From assembly GCF_001469895.1 (NCBI RefSeq), contig NZ_LOPY01000039.1, positions 186,001 to 250,000 of the forward strand: a stretch of 64,000 nt of DNA. The letters run 5' to 3'. This DNA comes from Pseudoalteromonas sp. XI10. Its GTDB lineage: Bacteria > Pseudomonadota > Gammaproteobacteria > Enterobacterales > Alteromonadaceae. Positions 27,675 to 37,709 of the stretch are shown one piece after another (the stretch's first letter is position 1; each line of letters opens with the position of its first letter). The notes beneath the pieces were generated by a model. It was not told the DNA's origin. It saw nothing but the letters and a program-made list of their open reading frames with translations, and searched no databases. The position numbers and the translations under genes were made by a program.

Positions 27675-28805
27675 ATGTCATATACAACTTTTAGCCGAAA
27701 TCATAATAACCAATTACAAGAACCGATGTTTTTCGGCCAAACGGTAAACGTGTCACGTTACGACCAACAAAAGTACCCTATCTTCGAAAAGCTAATTGAA
27801 AAGCAACTTTCGTTCTTTTGGCGTCCTGAAGAAGTTGATGTAAGTAAAGACCGTCTTGACTTTCAAGCGTTACCAGAGCACGAAAAGCACATCTTTTTAA
27901 GCAACTTAAAATATCAAACGCTACTTGATAGTGTGCAAGGTCGTTCTCCTAACGTTGCGCTACTACCTATTGTGTCTATTCCTGAGCTAGAAACTTGGAT
28001 TGAAACATGGGCGTTTAGTGAAACTATTCACAGCCGCTCATACACGCACATTATTCGTAACGTTACGCAATCTCCTGAACTTATCTTTGACGATATCGTA
28101 AGCAACGAGAAAATCAGTGAGCGTGCTGATGCGGTAACTAAGTACTACGATGATTTAATCAGCATGATTTCTGTTTACAACCTATACGGTGAAGGTAAAC
28201 ATGTGATCAACGGTGAAGAAGTTAAAATCAGCTTATTTGACCTTAAAAAGCAACTTTACCTAGCAATGATGTCGGTTAACATCCTAGAAGCAATTCGCTT
28301 CTATGTAAGCTTTGCTTGTTCATTTGCTTTCGCTGAGCGTGAATTAATGGAAGGTAATGCAAAAATCATCAAGCTAATCGCCCGTGATGAAGCGTTACAC
28401 CTATCTGGTACACAGCACATCTTGAACATTATGCAAGAAGGTAAAGACGACCCAGAAATGGCAATCGTTGCAGCACAATGTCGTGAAGAAGCAATTCAGA
28501 TGTTTGTTGAAGCTGCAGAGCAAGAAAAAGATTGGGCAGAATACCTATTCAAAGATGGTTCTATGATTGGTCTTAACAAAGATATCTTATGCCAATACGT
28601 TGAATACATCACTAATGCACGTATGACTGCAGTAGGTCTACCTGCACAGTTCGAAAGTAAGAGTAACCCTATTCCGTGGATCAACTCTTGGTTAGTATCA
28701 GACAACGTTCAAGTTGCTCCACAAGAAGCTGAAATCAGCTCTTACCTTGTTGGTCAAATTGACTCTCAAGTTGATGCATCTGACTTTGGTGACTTCGACC
28801 TGTAA
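27675..28805 (+). CDS. nrdB: ribonucleotide reductase class Ia, beta subunit
   Basis: Subunit carrying the di-iron tyrosyl radical. The 376-residue protein has the radical Tyr in HSRSYTHII (about residue 123) and iron ligands in [10 protein letters not shown] and the neighbouring helices, as in E. coli NrdB. Its stop overlaps the yfaE start (TAATG), so the ferredoxin is coupled to it. Confidence 0.98.
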   Translation: MSYTTFSRNHNNQLQEPMFFGQTVNVSRYDQQKYPIFEKLIEKQLSFFWRPEEVDVSKDRLDFQALPEHEKHIFLSNLKYQTLLDSVQGRSPNVALLPIVSIPELETWIETWAFSETIHSRSYTHIIRNVTQSPELIFDDIVSNEKISERADAVTKYYDDLISMISVYNLYGEGKHVINGEEVKISLFDLKKQLYLAMMSVNILEAIRFYVSFACSFAFAERELMEGNAKIIKLIARDEALHLSGTQHILNIMQEGKDDPEMAIVAAQCREEAIQMFVEAAEQEKDWAEYLFKDGSMIGLNKDILCQYVEYITNARMTAVGLPAQFESKSNPIPWINSWLVSDNVQVAPQEAEISSYLVGQIDSQVDASDFGDFDL

Positions 28806-29077
28806 TGAGCTCAAACAACACTGCAGAGGTTATCCTTGCAGGAACAGACAGCCAGAATCTTGAATTTGATTCTGGCTGTTCATCTCTCCTTGAATGCCTA
28901 GAACAAAATAAAATAGATGTCCCCTACCAATGCCGTGAAGGTTATTGTGGCGCATGCCGTGCAAAATTAGTCGAAGGTGATGTGAGCTACAATCAAGAGC
29001 CACTTGCGTTCGTAAGAGCTGGCGAAGTATTGCTGTGTTGTAGTAAACCCAATGGGAAGATAAAAATTGAGCTTTAA
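28805..29077 (+). CDS. yfaE: 2Fe-2S ferredoxin YfaE
   Basis: A 90-residue plant-type ferredoxin with the cluster motif CREGYCGAC and the distant Cys in LLCCSKP. In E. coli YfaE delivers electrons that maintain and repair the NrdB di-iron tyrosyl cofactor. It overlaps nrdB by one base and converges with yaeQ, sharing the last four bases with it (29074-29077). Confidence 0.95.
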   Translation: MSSNNTAEVILAGTDSQNLEFDSGCSSLLECLEQNKIDVPYQCREGYCGACRAKLVEGDVSYNQEPLAFVRAGEVLLCCSKPNGKIKIEL

Positions 29078-29601
29078 TGCCAAATAAGCTCACTCGTTTG
29101 GTAGAAATTTTCTTTATCTGACACACTCACCATTTGCTGATCAATCGTAACATCCCACTGTAAGTTTTTAGTTAGATGACTCGCTAACTGCTCAATGAAA
29201 TTGTTATCAAACGCAATTAAATGACCATTATTGATAAGTTCTAACTGGTGTTCATTTTCTTTGAGCCAGTCGTTATTTAAGGTTGTCACGACCCATAGTT
29301 CATCAACCCGCTTCGCAATTTTGTTGAGCTGTAAAATATCCGGTTGGTCAACAGCAAGCCATGTTTGATAATGGTCATCAAGCGCTTTTATTGACACATC
29401 TGGTTCAGCATGACTGAACCTTGCATTCAATATGGCTGTTTCGTTGTGTGAAAATAAGCAATAACTTAAAAGCTTAAGTACAAAGTGTTGATAGCTTTCA
29501 CGACGGTCACAAGCAGTGGTAAACACCTCTTTGTGATTGCGGTGCTCTCTTAAATCAGCAATGGTAAAATTTGCTTTAAATACCCTATTTTTATCAGACA
29601 T
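29074..29601 (-). CDS. yaeQ: YaeQ family protein
   Basis: A 175-residue protein of the YaeQ family, recognisable from VFKANFTIADLREHR at the start, the FVLKLLSYCLF helix, and the ALDDHYQTWLAVDQPDI segment. The YaeQ fold is a variant of the PD-(D/E)XK nuclease fold; its biological role is unsettled. It stands alone on the minus strand between the nrd operon and the zinc receptor, and its 3' end overlaps yfaE tail-to-tail by four bases. Confidence 0.85.
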   Translation of the reverse strand: MSDKNRVFKANFTIADLREHRNHKEVFTTACDRRESYQHFVLKLLSYCLFSHNETAILNARFSHAEPDVSIKALDDHYQTWLAVDQPDILQLNKIAKRVDELWVVTTLNNDWLKENEHQLELINNGHLIAFDNNFIEQLASHLTKNLQWDVTIDQQMVSVSDKENFYQTSELIWH

Positions 29602-29670
29602 AAGATTTGGCCATCTCAGTGTAACAGTCTAAGTATAGTGTATGGTGTTAAAATCGCGACTTAAGGTAAA

Positions 29671-29683
29671 GTTATAGTATAAC
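29671..29683 (+). promoter_or_regulatory. Zur-type box 1
   Basis: GTTATAGTATAAC is a perfect GTTATA-N-TATAAC palindrome, the core of the gammaproteobacterial Zur operator. It lies just upstream of the -35 of the TonB receptor gene, 38 bp (start to start) before the second box. Confidence 0.75.
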
Positions 29684-29687
29684 GTTA

Positions 29688-29721
29688 TTGCAGTTAAAAA
29701 ATCGCGGTGTTATATTATAAC
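29688..29721 (+). promoter_or_regulatory. TonB receptor promoter with Zur-type box 2
   Basis: TTGCAG (29688-29693) and TATATT (29711-29716), 17 bp apart, form the promoter. The palindrome GTTATATTATAAC (29709-29721) covers the -10. A zinc-loaded Zur dimer bound here would shut the gene off, so expression under zinc shortage is expected. Confidence 0.8.
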
Positions 29722-29752
29722 GCAACACTCAACAACAAACTTAGAAGTAGTA

Positions 29753-32173
29753 ATGATGAAACAAGTTTCAATTCTTTCTAGTGCTGTTGCCGCTGCGCTG
29801 TTTTCTCAATCAACAATGGCTGCTGTGATCACAGGTCAAGTATTAGATAAAAACCAACAACCAATCAGCAATGCTGAAATACATGTACACGGCAAATCAC
29901 AAAGCGTTGTCACTGACAAACAAGGTCAGTTTAAAATTGATGTAGACAATAAAGGTCAGCTTCACATCAGTAAAAACAATTTCATTGATAAGCGTATTGC
30001 TATTAATGGTGAAGACCAAAATGTTGTGGTTACACTTACACCAACATCAGTTGAAACTGTTGTTGTTTATGCATCAGCACTTCATAAAAATAGTCTTGAA
30101 ATGATTTCGCCTGTGAATGTTTTAGCCGGTGATGAGTTAAAAGACAAAGCAAAACCGACATTAGGCGAAACACTAAAAGGTTTACCGGGCGTTAATGCAA
30201 GCTACTTTGGCCCAGTTTCATCAAGCCCTATTATTCGTGGTTTAGATGGTCCGCGTGTGAAGATCACCCAAAATGGCCTTGATAGCAGTGATGCATCTCG
30301 TATCGGCCCTGACCACGCAACATCAAATGACAGCCTAGCAGCAGAGCAAATCGAAGTACTTCGCGGCCCTGCTACCCTACTTTATGGCTCTGGTGCTATC
30401 GGTGGTGTGGTGAACGTTGTTGATAACCGTATTCCTACCGATAACATTGAGTCTTTAACCGGTGCTGCACAATACACACACGATACAGTATCAAATACCA
30501 ACACCTATGCTGCAAAACTTGAAACCGGTAATGATGGTTTCAACTTCCATTTCGATGGTACAAAGCGCAAAGGTCACGATTATGACACGCCAAACTTCGA
30601 GCTTCCTGAGGAACATGAAGAGCACGAGGAGCATGAAGGTGAAGAACATGAAGAACACGAAACAGCTAACAGCGTAGAAAACACCTTTATCGATAGCCAA
30701 ACAGTTAACTTTGGTACTAGTTACGTAGGCGATCACCTAACGCTAGGTGTGTCATTCGGTCGCATCGAAACAGATTACGGTATTCCTGCTCATGAGCATC
30801 ATCATCATGAAGAAGAAGAGGAAGATCATGATGAGCATGAAGGTGAAGAAGAGCACGAAGAATCAGTATTTGCACAGCTAGAGCAAGACCGCTGGCAAGG
30901 TTACATGAGCTATGCACTTCATGATAACTGGATTGAAAATATCTCACTACGCGTTGGCTATACAGACTACAAACACGCTGAAATTGAAGATGGTGCAGTA
31001 GGCACCGTGTTTTCAAACAAAACAACCGAAGCACGTGCAACCGTTGAGCACAAGTTAGGCCTTTGGCACGGTATGGCTGGTTATCACTACACTGAGTCTG
31101 ACTATGATGCAGATGGTGAAGAAGCCTTTACGCCAGCAAGTGTCACTAAGACAAACGCGTTATTCGTTCTTGAAGAGCGCCAGTTTGGTGATGTGACCAT
31201 TGAACTAGGTGCACGCCTTGAAGATTATCAAATCGATTCTGCTGTAAGCATGGCTGAGCATCATCATGATCACGATCATGAAGAGGAAGAAGAACACCAT
31301 GACGAAGAAGAAGCTGAAATCATTAACTACAGTGAAGATTTCACAAACCTGAGCTTATCTGCAGGTGCAATTTGGCAATATCAAGAAGGCCAAAGTGTTG
31401 CTTTAAGTGTATCTCGTTCAGAACGTGCGCCGCTAAGTGCTGAATTACTTTCAAACGGTATTCATATCGCAACAGGTACTTACGAGCTAGGCCTTGGTTA
31501 TCATATTGAAGATGGCGAAGTTCATTTTGAGCCAGAAGATATCGAGCAAGAAACTGCAACGAACTTTGATTTAAGTTTCCGCCGCTTTATTGGTGACTTT
31601 GGTTACACAGTTAACTTCTTCTATAACGACATTGAAAACTATTACTACCAGCAAAACACCGGTTTAGTTTTTGATGAAGAGCATGGCTTAGAATCAGCAG
31701 CTGATGCAGATGAAGATGCAATGGCGGTTTACCAATTCACAAGTAAAGATGCGAAATTATACGGTATTGAATTTGACGTACATTATCAAGTGACGCCAAG
31801 TGCGTTAGTTAAAGTGTTTGGTGATTCAACAACGGCTAAGCTAAAAGATGATGAAGGTTACTTACCGCGTATTCCGGCTAATAAACTGGGTTCTGAATTA
31901 CAGTACACAGTGTCTGATTGGAAGTTTAGCCTAACCGGTACTCATTATTTTGAGCAATCTGATATTACTGCTTACGAGACAAAAACTGACGGTTATACCC
32001 TGTTTGATGCATCAGCTAACTACCAACTTGACTTAGGTCCTGTTGATACACAACTTTACATTAATGTTGACAACTTAACCGATGAACTTGGTTTCGTACA
32101 CAGCTCATTCATTAAAGAAAAAGCACCACTACCTGGTCGTAACTTCAGCTTGGGTATTCGCGGTTATTTCTAA
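29753..32173 (+). CDS. TonB-dependent receptor with His-rich loops (ZnuD-like zinc receptor)
   Basis: An outer-membrane TonB-gated transporter of 806 residues. It has a signal peptide ending at STMAA, a carboxypeptidase-regulatory-like domain (about 24-100), a TonB-box-like ETVVVYA, a plug domain, and a 22-strand barrel ending in a C-terminal Phe. Three predicted extracellular loops are packed with His, Glu and Asp, encoded at about 30605-30662, 30790-30861 and 31257-31313. Such loops bind zinc in ZnuD of Neisseria and relatives. Together with the Zur-type operators this makes it very probably the zinc-uptake receptor. No periplasmic zinc-transport genes are adjacent. Confidence 0.9.
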   Translation: MMKQVSILSSAVAAALFSQSTMAAVITGQVLDKNQQPISNAEIHVHGKSQSVVTDKQGQFKIDVDNKGQLHISKNNFIDKRIAINGEDQNVVVTLTPTSVETVVVYASALHKNSLEMISPVNVLAGDELKDKAKPTLGETLKGLPGVNASYFGPVSSSPIIRGLDGPRVKITQNGLDSSDASRIGPDHATSNDSLAAEQIEVLRGPATLLYGSGAIGGVVNVVDNRIPTDNIESLTGAAQYTHDTVSNTNTYAAKLETGNDGFNFHFDGTKRKGHDYDTPNFELPEEHEEHEEHEGEEHEEHETANSVENTFIDSQTVNFGTSYVGDHLTLGVSFGRIETDYGIPAHEHHHHEEEEEDHDEHEGEEEHEESVFAQLEQDRWQGYMSYALHDNWIENISLRVGYTDYKHAEIEDGAVGTVFSNKTTEARATVEHKLGLWHGMAGYHYTESDYDADGEEAFTPASVTKTNALFVLEERQFGDVTIELGARLEDYQIDSAVSMAEHHHDHDHEEEEEHHDEEEAEIINYSEDFTNLSLSAGAIWQYQEGQSVALSVSRSERAPLSAELLSNGIHIATGTYELGLGYHIEDGEVHFEPEDIEQETATNFDLSFRRFIGDFGYTVNFFYNDIENYYYQQNTGLVFDEEHGLESAADADEDAMAVYQFTSKDAKLYGIEFDVHYQVTPSALVKVFGDSTTAKLKDDEGYLPRIPANKLGSELQYTVSDWKFSLTGTHYFEQSDITAYETKTDGYTLFDASANYQLDLGPVDTQLYINVDNLTDELGFVHSSFIKEKAPLPGRNFSLGIRGYF

Positions 32174-32190
32174 TCGCTTTTAATGGTTAT

Positions 32191-32228
32191 AAAAAAACCC
32201 TTTCACTTTTAAAGTGAAAGGGTTTTTT
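32191..32228. terminator. bidirectional terminator between TonB receptor and glnS
   Basis: An 18-bp perfect inverted repeat (32192-32209 and 32211-32228) with A-runs on the left and T-runs on the right serves both converging genes. Confidence 0.9.
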
Positions 32229-32258
32229 ATTAAGCATAGAAACTAAATAGGTTAGCTA

Positions 32259-33926
32259 TTAGCCCTTTTGTTCAATCTTCGCCCATGAATCACGAAGACC
32301 TACAGTTTGATTGAATACTAATGTTTCTGCTTTGCTATCACGACAGAAGTAACCTGTACGCTCAAACTGGAAGCCCTGCTCTGCTTGTGCATTTGCAAGT
32401 GATGGCTCAACTTTCGCATTTTCAAGAACCACTAGTGATTCAGGGTTTAGTGTTGCGTTAAAGTCTTCTGCTGCCGCTGGGTTTGGCACGTTAAATAAAC
32501 GGTCGTATAAACGAACCTCAGCTGTGATAGATTCACTCGCTGATACCCAGTGAATTACACCTTTAACCTTACGGCCATCACTTGGGTTTTTACCCAGAGT
32601 TTCAGGATCGTAAGAGCAGAAGATAGTTGTAATTTCGCCGTTTTCGTCTTTTTCAACGCGCTCAGCTTTAATTACATAAGCACCACGTAAACGTACTTCT
32701 TTATCAAGTACTAAACGCTTAAACTTGTTGTTTGCTTCTTCACGGAAGTCTTCACGCTCGATATAAAGCTCACGAGTGAAAGGTACGTCACGGCGACCCA
32801 TCTCTTCTTTATTCGGGTGATTAGCAACAGATAACGTCTCTACTTTATCTGCGTCATAGTTTTCGATAACAACCTTCACTGGATCAAGAACAGCCATTGC
32901 ACGAGGAGCATGTTCATTTAGGTCTTCACGGATACAGGCTTCTAGCATGCCCATTTCAACCATGTTCTCTTGTTTAGTGATACCGATACGAGAACAGAAC
33001 TCACGTACTGATGCAGGTGTATAACCACGACGACGTAGACCAGCAATCGTTGGCATACGTGGATCGTCCCAGCCTTCAACATGACCATTAACCACTAAGT
33101 CGTTTAATTTACGCTTAGACATAATGGTGTACTCAAGATTTAATCGTGAGAACTCGATTTGTTGCGGATGACACTCAAGGCTGATGTTATCTAATACCCA
33201 ATCGTATAAGCGACGGTTATCTTGGAACTCAAGCGTACATAATGAATGTGTAATGCCTTCTAGCGCATCTGAAATACAGTGCGTGAAGTCGTACATTGGG
33301 TAAATGCACCACTTGTCACCTGTTTGGTGGTGATGAGCAAAACGTACACGGTAAATAATCGGATCACGTAATACCATGAATGAGCTTGCCATATCGATTT
33401 TAGCACGCAGTACACACTCACCTTCTTTATATTCGCCATTTCGCATTTTTTCAAATAGCGCTAGGTTCTCTTCAACTGATGTATCACGATACGGGCTGTT
33501 TTTACCTGGCTCTTTTAAAGTACCACGGTATTCACGTGCTTGATCTGGCGATAAGAAACATACATATGCTAGGCCTTTTTCGATAAGCTCAACAGCATAA
33601 CCGTATAACGCATCGAAATAGTTAGATGAATATTTAATTTCACCATCCCACTGGAAACCTAACCACTGCACATCTTCTTTAATCGAATTTACGTAGTTGA
33701 TGTCTTCTTTTTCTGGATTCGTATCATCAAAACGCAAGTTACAAAGACCTTGATAATCTTGGGCGATACCAAAATTCAAACAAATAGACTTTGCATGACC
33801 AATGTGTAAAAAACCGTTTGGTTCTGGTGGAAAACGCGTGTGTGTAGTCGCATGCTTACCGCTTGCGAGATCTTCGTCGATACGCGTTCTAATAAAGTTA
33901 CTTGGGCGATTCTCAATTTCCGCCAT
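32259..33926 (-). CDS. glnS: glutaminyl-tRNA synthetase
   Basis: Charges tRNA-Gln. The protein is a class I synthetase with the HIGH motif in LHIGHAKS, the MSK(R) loop in [11 protein letters not shown], and the two C-terminal anticodon-binding beta-barrels. The chosen start [12 protein letters not shown] aligns with the E. coli N-terminus and has AGAGGA ten bases upstream. The frame is open for nine more codons to an ATG at 33953, which lacks a ribosome site. It is monocistronic, ending at a shared terminator. Confidence 0.97.
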   Translation of the reverse strand: MAEIENRPSNFIRTRIDEDLASGKHATTHTRFPPEPNGFLHIGHAKSICLNFGIAQDYQGLCNLRFDDTNPEKEDINYVNSIKEDVQWLGFQWDGEIKYSSNYFDALYGYAVELIEKGLAYVCFLSPDQAREYRGTLKEPGKNSPYRDTSVEENLALFEKMRNGEYKEGECVLRAKIDMASSFMVLRDPIIYRVRFAHHHQTGDKWCIYPMYDFTHCISDALEGITHSLCTLEFQDNRRLYDWVLDNISLECHPQQIEFSRLNLEYTIMSKRKLNDLVVNGHVEGWDDPRMPTIAGLRRRGYTPASVREFCSRIGITKQENMVEMGMLEACIREDLNEHAPRAMAVLDPVKVVIENYDADKVETLSVANHPNKEEMGRRDVPFTRELYIEREDFREEANNKFKRLVLDKEVRLRGAYVIKAERVEKDENGEITTIFCSYDPETLGKNPSDGRKVKGVIHWVSASESITAEVRLYDRLFNVPNPAAAEDFNATLNPESLVVLENAKVEPSLANAQAEQGFQFERTGYFCRDSKAETLVFNQTVGLRDSWAKIEQKG

Positions 33927-34154
33927 AGGAGCATAATCCTCTGAATATTGCATGGTGACAAAACTAATGCATTATTACAAAAACAAACCCTAACATACAG
34001 TGGTTGCATCATGTTTATTGAAGATATTACGTCGATTGTTGAATACATAGTTCACAGACTCGACAAAATCGGTAAAAAAATTGTTCTAACGCAATAAAAT
34101 GATCATTGACTAGCGATATAGTGCCGTCAGTTTCACTACCAATAAGGAAAAAAG

Positions 34155-35225
34155 ATGGCTTCGCTCAATCAACATCGAGTCTATATTCCAAGCTCAGCAC
34201 GTGCAAACCAGTATGTGTTAGTTGAATTTAAACCTACTGATGAGTTTTTTGCCCAGTTTACCAATGTGAGCTGTGCTTATAAGCGTCTTGCAAGGGAGTT
34301 ATTTGCACTATGTGATGAGTATGAATTACATAATGTACACCTCATCGCCAACGATAAACTGCCAGTGGTTCGTTACCATGATGAGGCATATAGCTTAGAA
34401 ACCGCTAAGCAAATTTTGTTTTTCTATAACCCACAATACCATGAAGCACATAATGTATTTGCTGATGGTGAGCAAAAATGCAAAAAAATTCGTTTATTAT
34501 TCTTAGCGACCGGTGAAGATATTCGCGCTAACGCGGCAAGTTTTCATCATAATGTGCAAAGAGTGATCAACTCACTACAAGAAAAACTACTAAGCGGCCA
34601 ACCACCTCTTAAAATTCGTGACCACCAACATCTAACTTATGATTTATTTGCTAAAGCAAAAGGTCACAAAGAAAGCTATGGCTATAAATTACGTAGCTTA
34701 TATCCACGTTACCAGTCTCGCCAATGTCATTTACCAAACGAACACAGTGAGATGACATACGCTGGGTTTTCGATTCCAGTAACCCGAGCCATTAAAACGC
34801 AATTTCAGCATATGTTGAACGAAGAGAATTATACGCAGTTTTATCAATACATCTTTGATGCATTCAAACGTGCATGTGATAAACGTGGGTTAACTCTCGG
34901 TGCTTTCATCGCTAACGGTACCCGCCCTATTGTTCGTAATAGCAATATTGATAACGCACAAAGTAACAGCGAACTGCAAAAGCTAACCTTTGATTGCAGC
35001 TCTGAGCAGGTGCAATTACAACAGTATTGGGATGCAGATCAACTTGTAGATTCGCTACATTTTGTGATTGCCGCTGCCGATAAAGACAAGCATGACATTG
35101 GTTATGGTAAGTTTATGAATCAAGTGCAAAGTGCGATAAATGAAGTTACTGACGAGCTAGCATTTAATCCAACTCGCCAAGATTTACGCGTGCGCTTTTA
35201 TCAGCACATTAACTACCAATATTAA
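34155..35225 (+). CDS. DUF3083-like hypothetical protein
   Basis: A 356-residue cytoplasmic protein without signal peptide or membrane helix. It resembles the DUF3083 family of uncharacterised proteins of Alteromonadales, from memory of the N-terminal IPSSARANQYVLVEFKP and the HDIGYGKFMNQVQ segment near the C-terminus. No catalytic motif can be pointed out. It has its own upstream region (33954-34154) and converges with argA across a complex inverted repeat. Function is unknown. Confidence 0.75.
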   Translation: MASLNQHRVYIPSSARANQYVLVEFKPTDEFFAQFTNVSCAYKRLARELFALCDEYELHNVHLIANDKLPVVRYHDEAYSLETAKQILFFYNPQYHEAHNVFADGEQKCKKIRLLFLATGEDIRANAASFHHNVQRVINSLQEKLLSGQPPLKIRDHQHLTYDLFAKAKGHKESYGYKLRSLYPRYQSRQCHLPNEHSEMTYAGFSIPVTRAIKTQFQHMLNEENYTQFYQYIFDAFKRACDKRGLTLGAFIANGTRPIVRNSNIDNAQSNSELQKLTFDCSSEQVQLQQYWDADQLVDSLHFVIAAADKDKHDIGYGKFMNQVQSAINEVTDELAFNPTRQDLRVRFYQHINYQY

Positions 35226-35228
35226 GAG

Positions 35229-35313
35229 TATACCCAAGCCCCCTCAAGATGCAGAAAGTCGCACCGTGAGGATGTTTGGGTATATAAGAGGTGGTGCATG
35301 CGTCACCTCTTAT
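35229..35313. repeat. nested inverted repeats between two converging genes
   Basis: Outer arms TATACCCAA (35229-35237) and TTGGGTATA (35276-35284) enclose inner arms CCTCA (35242-35246) and TGAGG (35267-35271). Directly abutting is a second hairpin, ATAAGAGGTG/CACCTCTTAT (35284-35293 and 35304-35313), overlapping the argA stop. There is no clean T-tract, so this looks more like a dispersed palindromic intergenic element than a simple terminator. Confidence 0.65.
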
Positions 35314-36643
35314 TTCCTAGCTTAGTTAAATCTAGACGCAATACTTTAGAGCGGCGTTCATGGTTATAAAGCGCTTTTTTCTTCGCAGGTAGTTCATCAA
35401 CTGTCACTATTTCAAAGCTTTGCTCTAAAAACCAGTGAATGCTGCGTGTAGTGAGTGCAAATAAATGCGAATAACCTGCACGTTTAGCCTTATTAATAAT
35501 AAACCTCAGTAGATAACTGCCGCGATCGGCATCTCGGTACTGAGGGTGAACAGCCAAACTTGCAAACTCCCCTACTTGTTCATCAGCAAACGGATACAAA
35601 GCTGCACAAGCAATGATTAGCCCATCACGCTCAATAACCGTAAATTGTTCAATTTCGATTTCTAGCTGTTCACGAGAACGGCGCACCAAATAGCCTTGCT
35701 GTTCAAGGGGTCTAATAAGGTTAATGATACCGGTAATATCAGCAATACTTGCACTTCGTAATTGCTCAGAACTTTGCGGTGCGATTTGTGTACCAATACC
35801 ATCTAATGAGAACAATTCTTGTAATAGTGCACCATCTTCTTTGTAACTAACAAGATGGCAACGATGTACGCCACCTCGACATGCATCAATTGCAGCTTGT
35901 AAGAATACGGTTGCGCTTACACATGAGTCAGGTTGCTTGCGATAGTTTACTAGTAGCTGCTCAGCTTCATTTGGCATTAGCTCTGCAATCGCCTCACCAT
36001 TTTCATCTAAAATACCGGCTTCTTTACAAAAGCCAAGCATTTTATCGGCGCGTAGTTTGAGAGCTACTTGCGTAGCAATTTCTTCAGCAGTTAAGTTAAA
36101 GCTTTCACCTGTAACAGACGCCGCTATTGGCCCAAGCAGAACAATTCCGTTGTTATCTAACTGGTGGCGAATACCCGCAACATCGATACGTCTCACTCTA
36201 CCTGAATGATGATAGTCAACACCTTCATCAACACCTAAAGGCTGAGCAATAACAAAGTTGCCACTCACAACATTTAAAAATGAGCCAGACATAGGTGTAC
36301 TACTTAAAGACGTAGATAAACGCGCAGTTATATCGAACTGCATTGCACCCGCAACTTTTTTAATTACATCAAATGTTGCGTTATCAGTTACCCGTATCTC
36401 ATTATGAAACTGACTAGTTATGCCAACTTGCTCAAGCGCTGCGTTAAACTGTGGGCGAGCACCAAACACTAAAACAATCTTAATACCAAGACTAGTTAAT
36501 AGCGCGACATCGTTGATGATGCTGCGACAACCAGACTGATCGATCGCCTCTCCGCCAAGCATAACAACGAATGTTTTACCGCGGTGAGCATTAACGTATG
36601 GGGTTGACTGGCGAAATCCATCTACCAATTCTGTGGTACGCAC
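35303..36643 (-). CDS. argA: N-acetylglutamate synthase
   Basis: First step of arginine synthesis: acetyl-CoA plus glutamate to N-acetylglutamate. The 446-residue protein has an N-terminal amino-acid-kinase-like domain (VVMLGGEAID near 27-36, without kinase activity in this family) that binds feedback arginine, and a C-terminal GNAT domain (about 295-440, with LAVHPQYRDADRGSYLL). The length fits E. coli ArgA. It is monocistronic, with tandem ARG boxes upstream. Confidence 0.96.
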   Translation of the reverse strand: MRTTELVDGFRQSTPYVNAHRGKTFVVMLGGEAIDQSGCRSIINDVALLTSLGIKIVLVFGARPQFNAALEQVGITSQFHNEIRVTDNATFDVIKKVAGAMQFDITARLSTSLSSTPMSGSFLNVVSGNFVIAQPLGVDEGVDYHHSGRVRRIDVAGIRHQLDNNGIVLLGPIAASVTGESFNLTAEEIATQVALKLRADKMLGFCKEAGILDENGEAIAELMPNEAEQLLVNYRKQPDSCVSATVFLQAAIDACRGGVHRCHLVSYKEDGALLQELFSLDGIGTQIAPQSSEQLRSASIADITGIINLIRPLEQQGYLVRRSREQLEIEIEQFTVIERDGLIIACAALYPFADEQVGEFASLAVHPQYRDADRGSYLLRFIINKAKRAGYSHLFALTTRSIHWFLEQSFEIVTVDELPAKKKALYNHERRSKVLRLDLTKLGNKR

Positions 36644-36705
36644 GTAATATTTACCTTATTAAAGTCGAATGTTTTAATAAAAACAGATATACAAGCCACA
36701 AGTGT

Positions 36706-36744
36706 AGAGAATTTATATTCACAAATAAAGCATTATTATTCTTA
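36706..36744 (-). promoter_or_regulatory. tandem ARG boxes upstream of argA
   Basis: AGAATTTATATTCA (36708-36721) matches the ArgR half-site palindrome TGAATWWWWATTCA at 13 of 14 positions. AGCATTATTATTCT (36729-36742) matches 11 of 14. They are 21 bp centre to centre, which leaves the 3-bp gap typical of paired ARG boxes bound by an ArgR hexamer. They lie 65-100 bases before the argA start. Confidence 0.75.
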
Positions 36745-36791
36745 ATTTATGGTTGGAATTTTCGTGCATGCTTTAAGATAGTGTTAGATAC

Positions 36792-36820
36792 AAAAAAGGC
36801 CCGCATAAGCGAGCCTTTTT
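36792..36820 (-). terminator. intrinsic terminator after sucD
   Basis: A 12-bp stem with one mismatch (36793-36804 with 36809-36820) is followed on the minus strand by a run of T, 17 bases behind sucD. Confidence 0.88.
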
Positions 36821-36836
36821 AAGAGATTAGAACTGA

Positions 36837-37709
36837 TTACCAGCCTGTTTTCTCTTTAAGTGCATTACCGATATCAGCTAATGAACGTACAGTTTTTACG
36901 CCAGCAGCTTCTAATGCAGCAAATTTCTCATCAGCAGTACCTTTACCGCCTGCGATGATTGCACCAGCGTGACCCATACGCTTACCTGGAGGTGCAGTAA
37001 CACCCGCAATGTAAGAAACAACTGGTTTAGTCACGTTGTGCTTGATGTATTCTGCAGCTTCTTCTTCTGCAGTACCACCGATTTCACCGATCATAACGAT
37101 AGCTTCAGTTTGCTCGTCTTTTTCGAACATTTCTAAAACGTCGATGAAGTTAGTGCCAGGGATTGGGTCACCACCGATACCAACACATGTTGATTGGCCG
37201 AAACCAGCGTCAGTAGTTTGCTTAACCGCTTCGTAAGTTAAAGTACCAGAACGTGATACGATACCTACTTTACCAGGCTTGTGGATGTGACCAGGCATGA
37301 TACCGATCTTAGTTTCACCCGGAGTGATAACACCTGGGCAGTTAGGACCGATCATACGAACACCAGTTTCATCAAGCTTAACTTTAACGTCAACCATGTC
37401 TAGTGTTGGGATACCTTCAGTGATACAAACGATTAGCTCGATGCCAGCATCGATAGCTTCTAAGATTGCATCTTTACAGAAAGGTGCTGGTACGTAGATA
37501 ACTGATGCAGTTGCGCCAGTTGCTTCAACAGCGTCACGTACAGTGTTGAATACTGGAAGACCAAGGTGCGTTTGACCGCCTTTACCTGGGCTTACACCAC
37601 CAACCATTTGTGTACCGTACTCAAGCGCTTGCTCAGAGTGGAAAGTACCTTGGCCACCTGTGAAACCTTGACAGATAACTTTTGTATCTTTATTGATTAA
37701 TACAGACAT
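36837..37709 (-). CDS. sucD: succinyl-CoA synthetase alpha subunit
   Basis: Forms succinate and nucleoside triphosphate from succinyl-CoA with SucC. The 290-residue protein has the CoA-binding Rossmann domain ([11 protein letters not shown] near the start) and the phosphorylated His in [11 protein letters not shown] (about residue 246). Its start overlaps the sucC stop (TAATG). Confidence 0.98.
   Translation of the reverse strand: MSVLINKDTKVICQGFTGGQGTFHSEQALEYGTQMVGGVSPGKGGQTHLGLPVFNTVRDAVEATGATASVIYVPAPFCKDAILEAIDAGIELIVCITEGIPTLDMVDVKVKLDETGVRMIGPNCPGVITPGETKIGIMPGHIHKPGKVGIVSRSGTLTYEAVKQTTDAGFGQSTCVGIGGDPIPGTNFIDVLEMFEKDEQTEAIVMIGEIGGTAEEEAAEYIKHNVTKPVVSYIAGVTAPPGKRMGHAGAIIAGGKGTADEKFAALEAAGVKTVRSLADIGNALKEKTGW

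Noticed and set aside
36598-36822. 74-codon plus-strand frame upstream of argA
   Set aside because: It overlaps the argA start, both ARG boxes and the sucD terminator, so it is almost certainly spurious.
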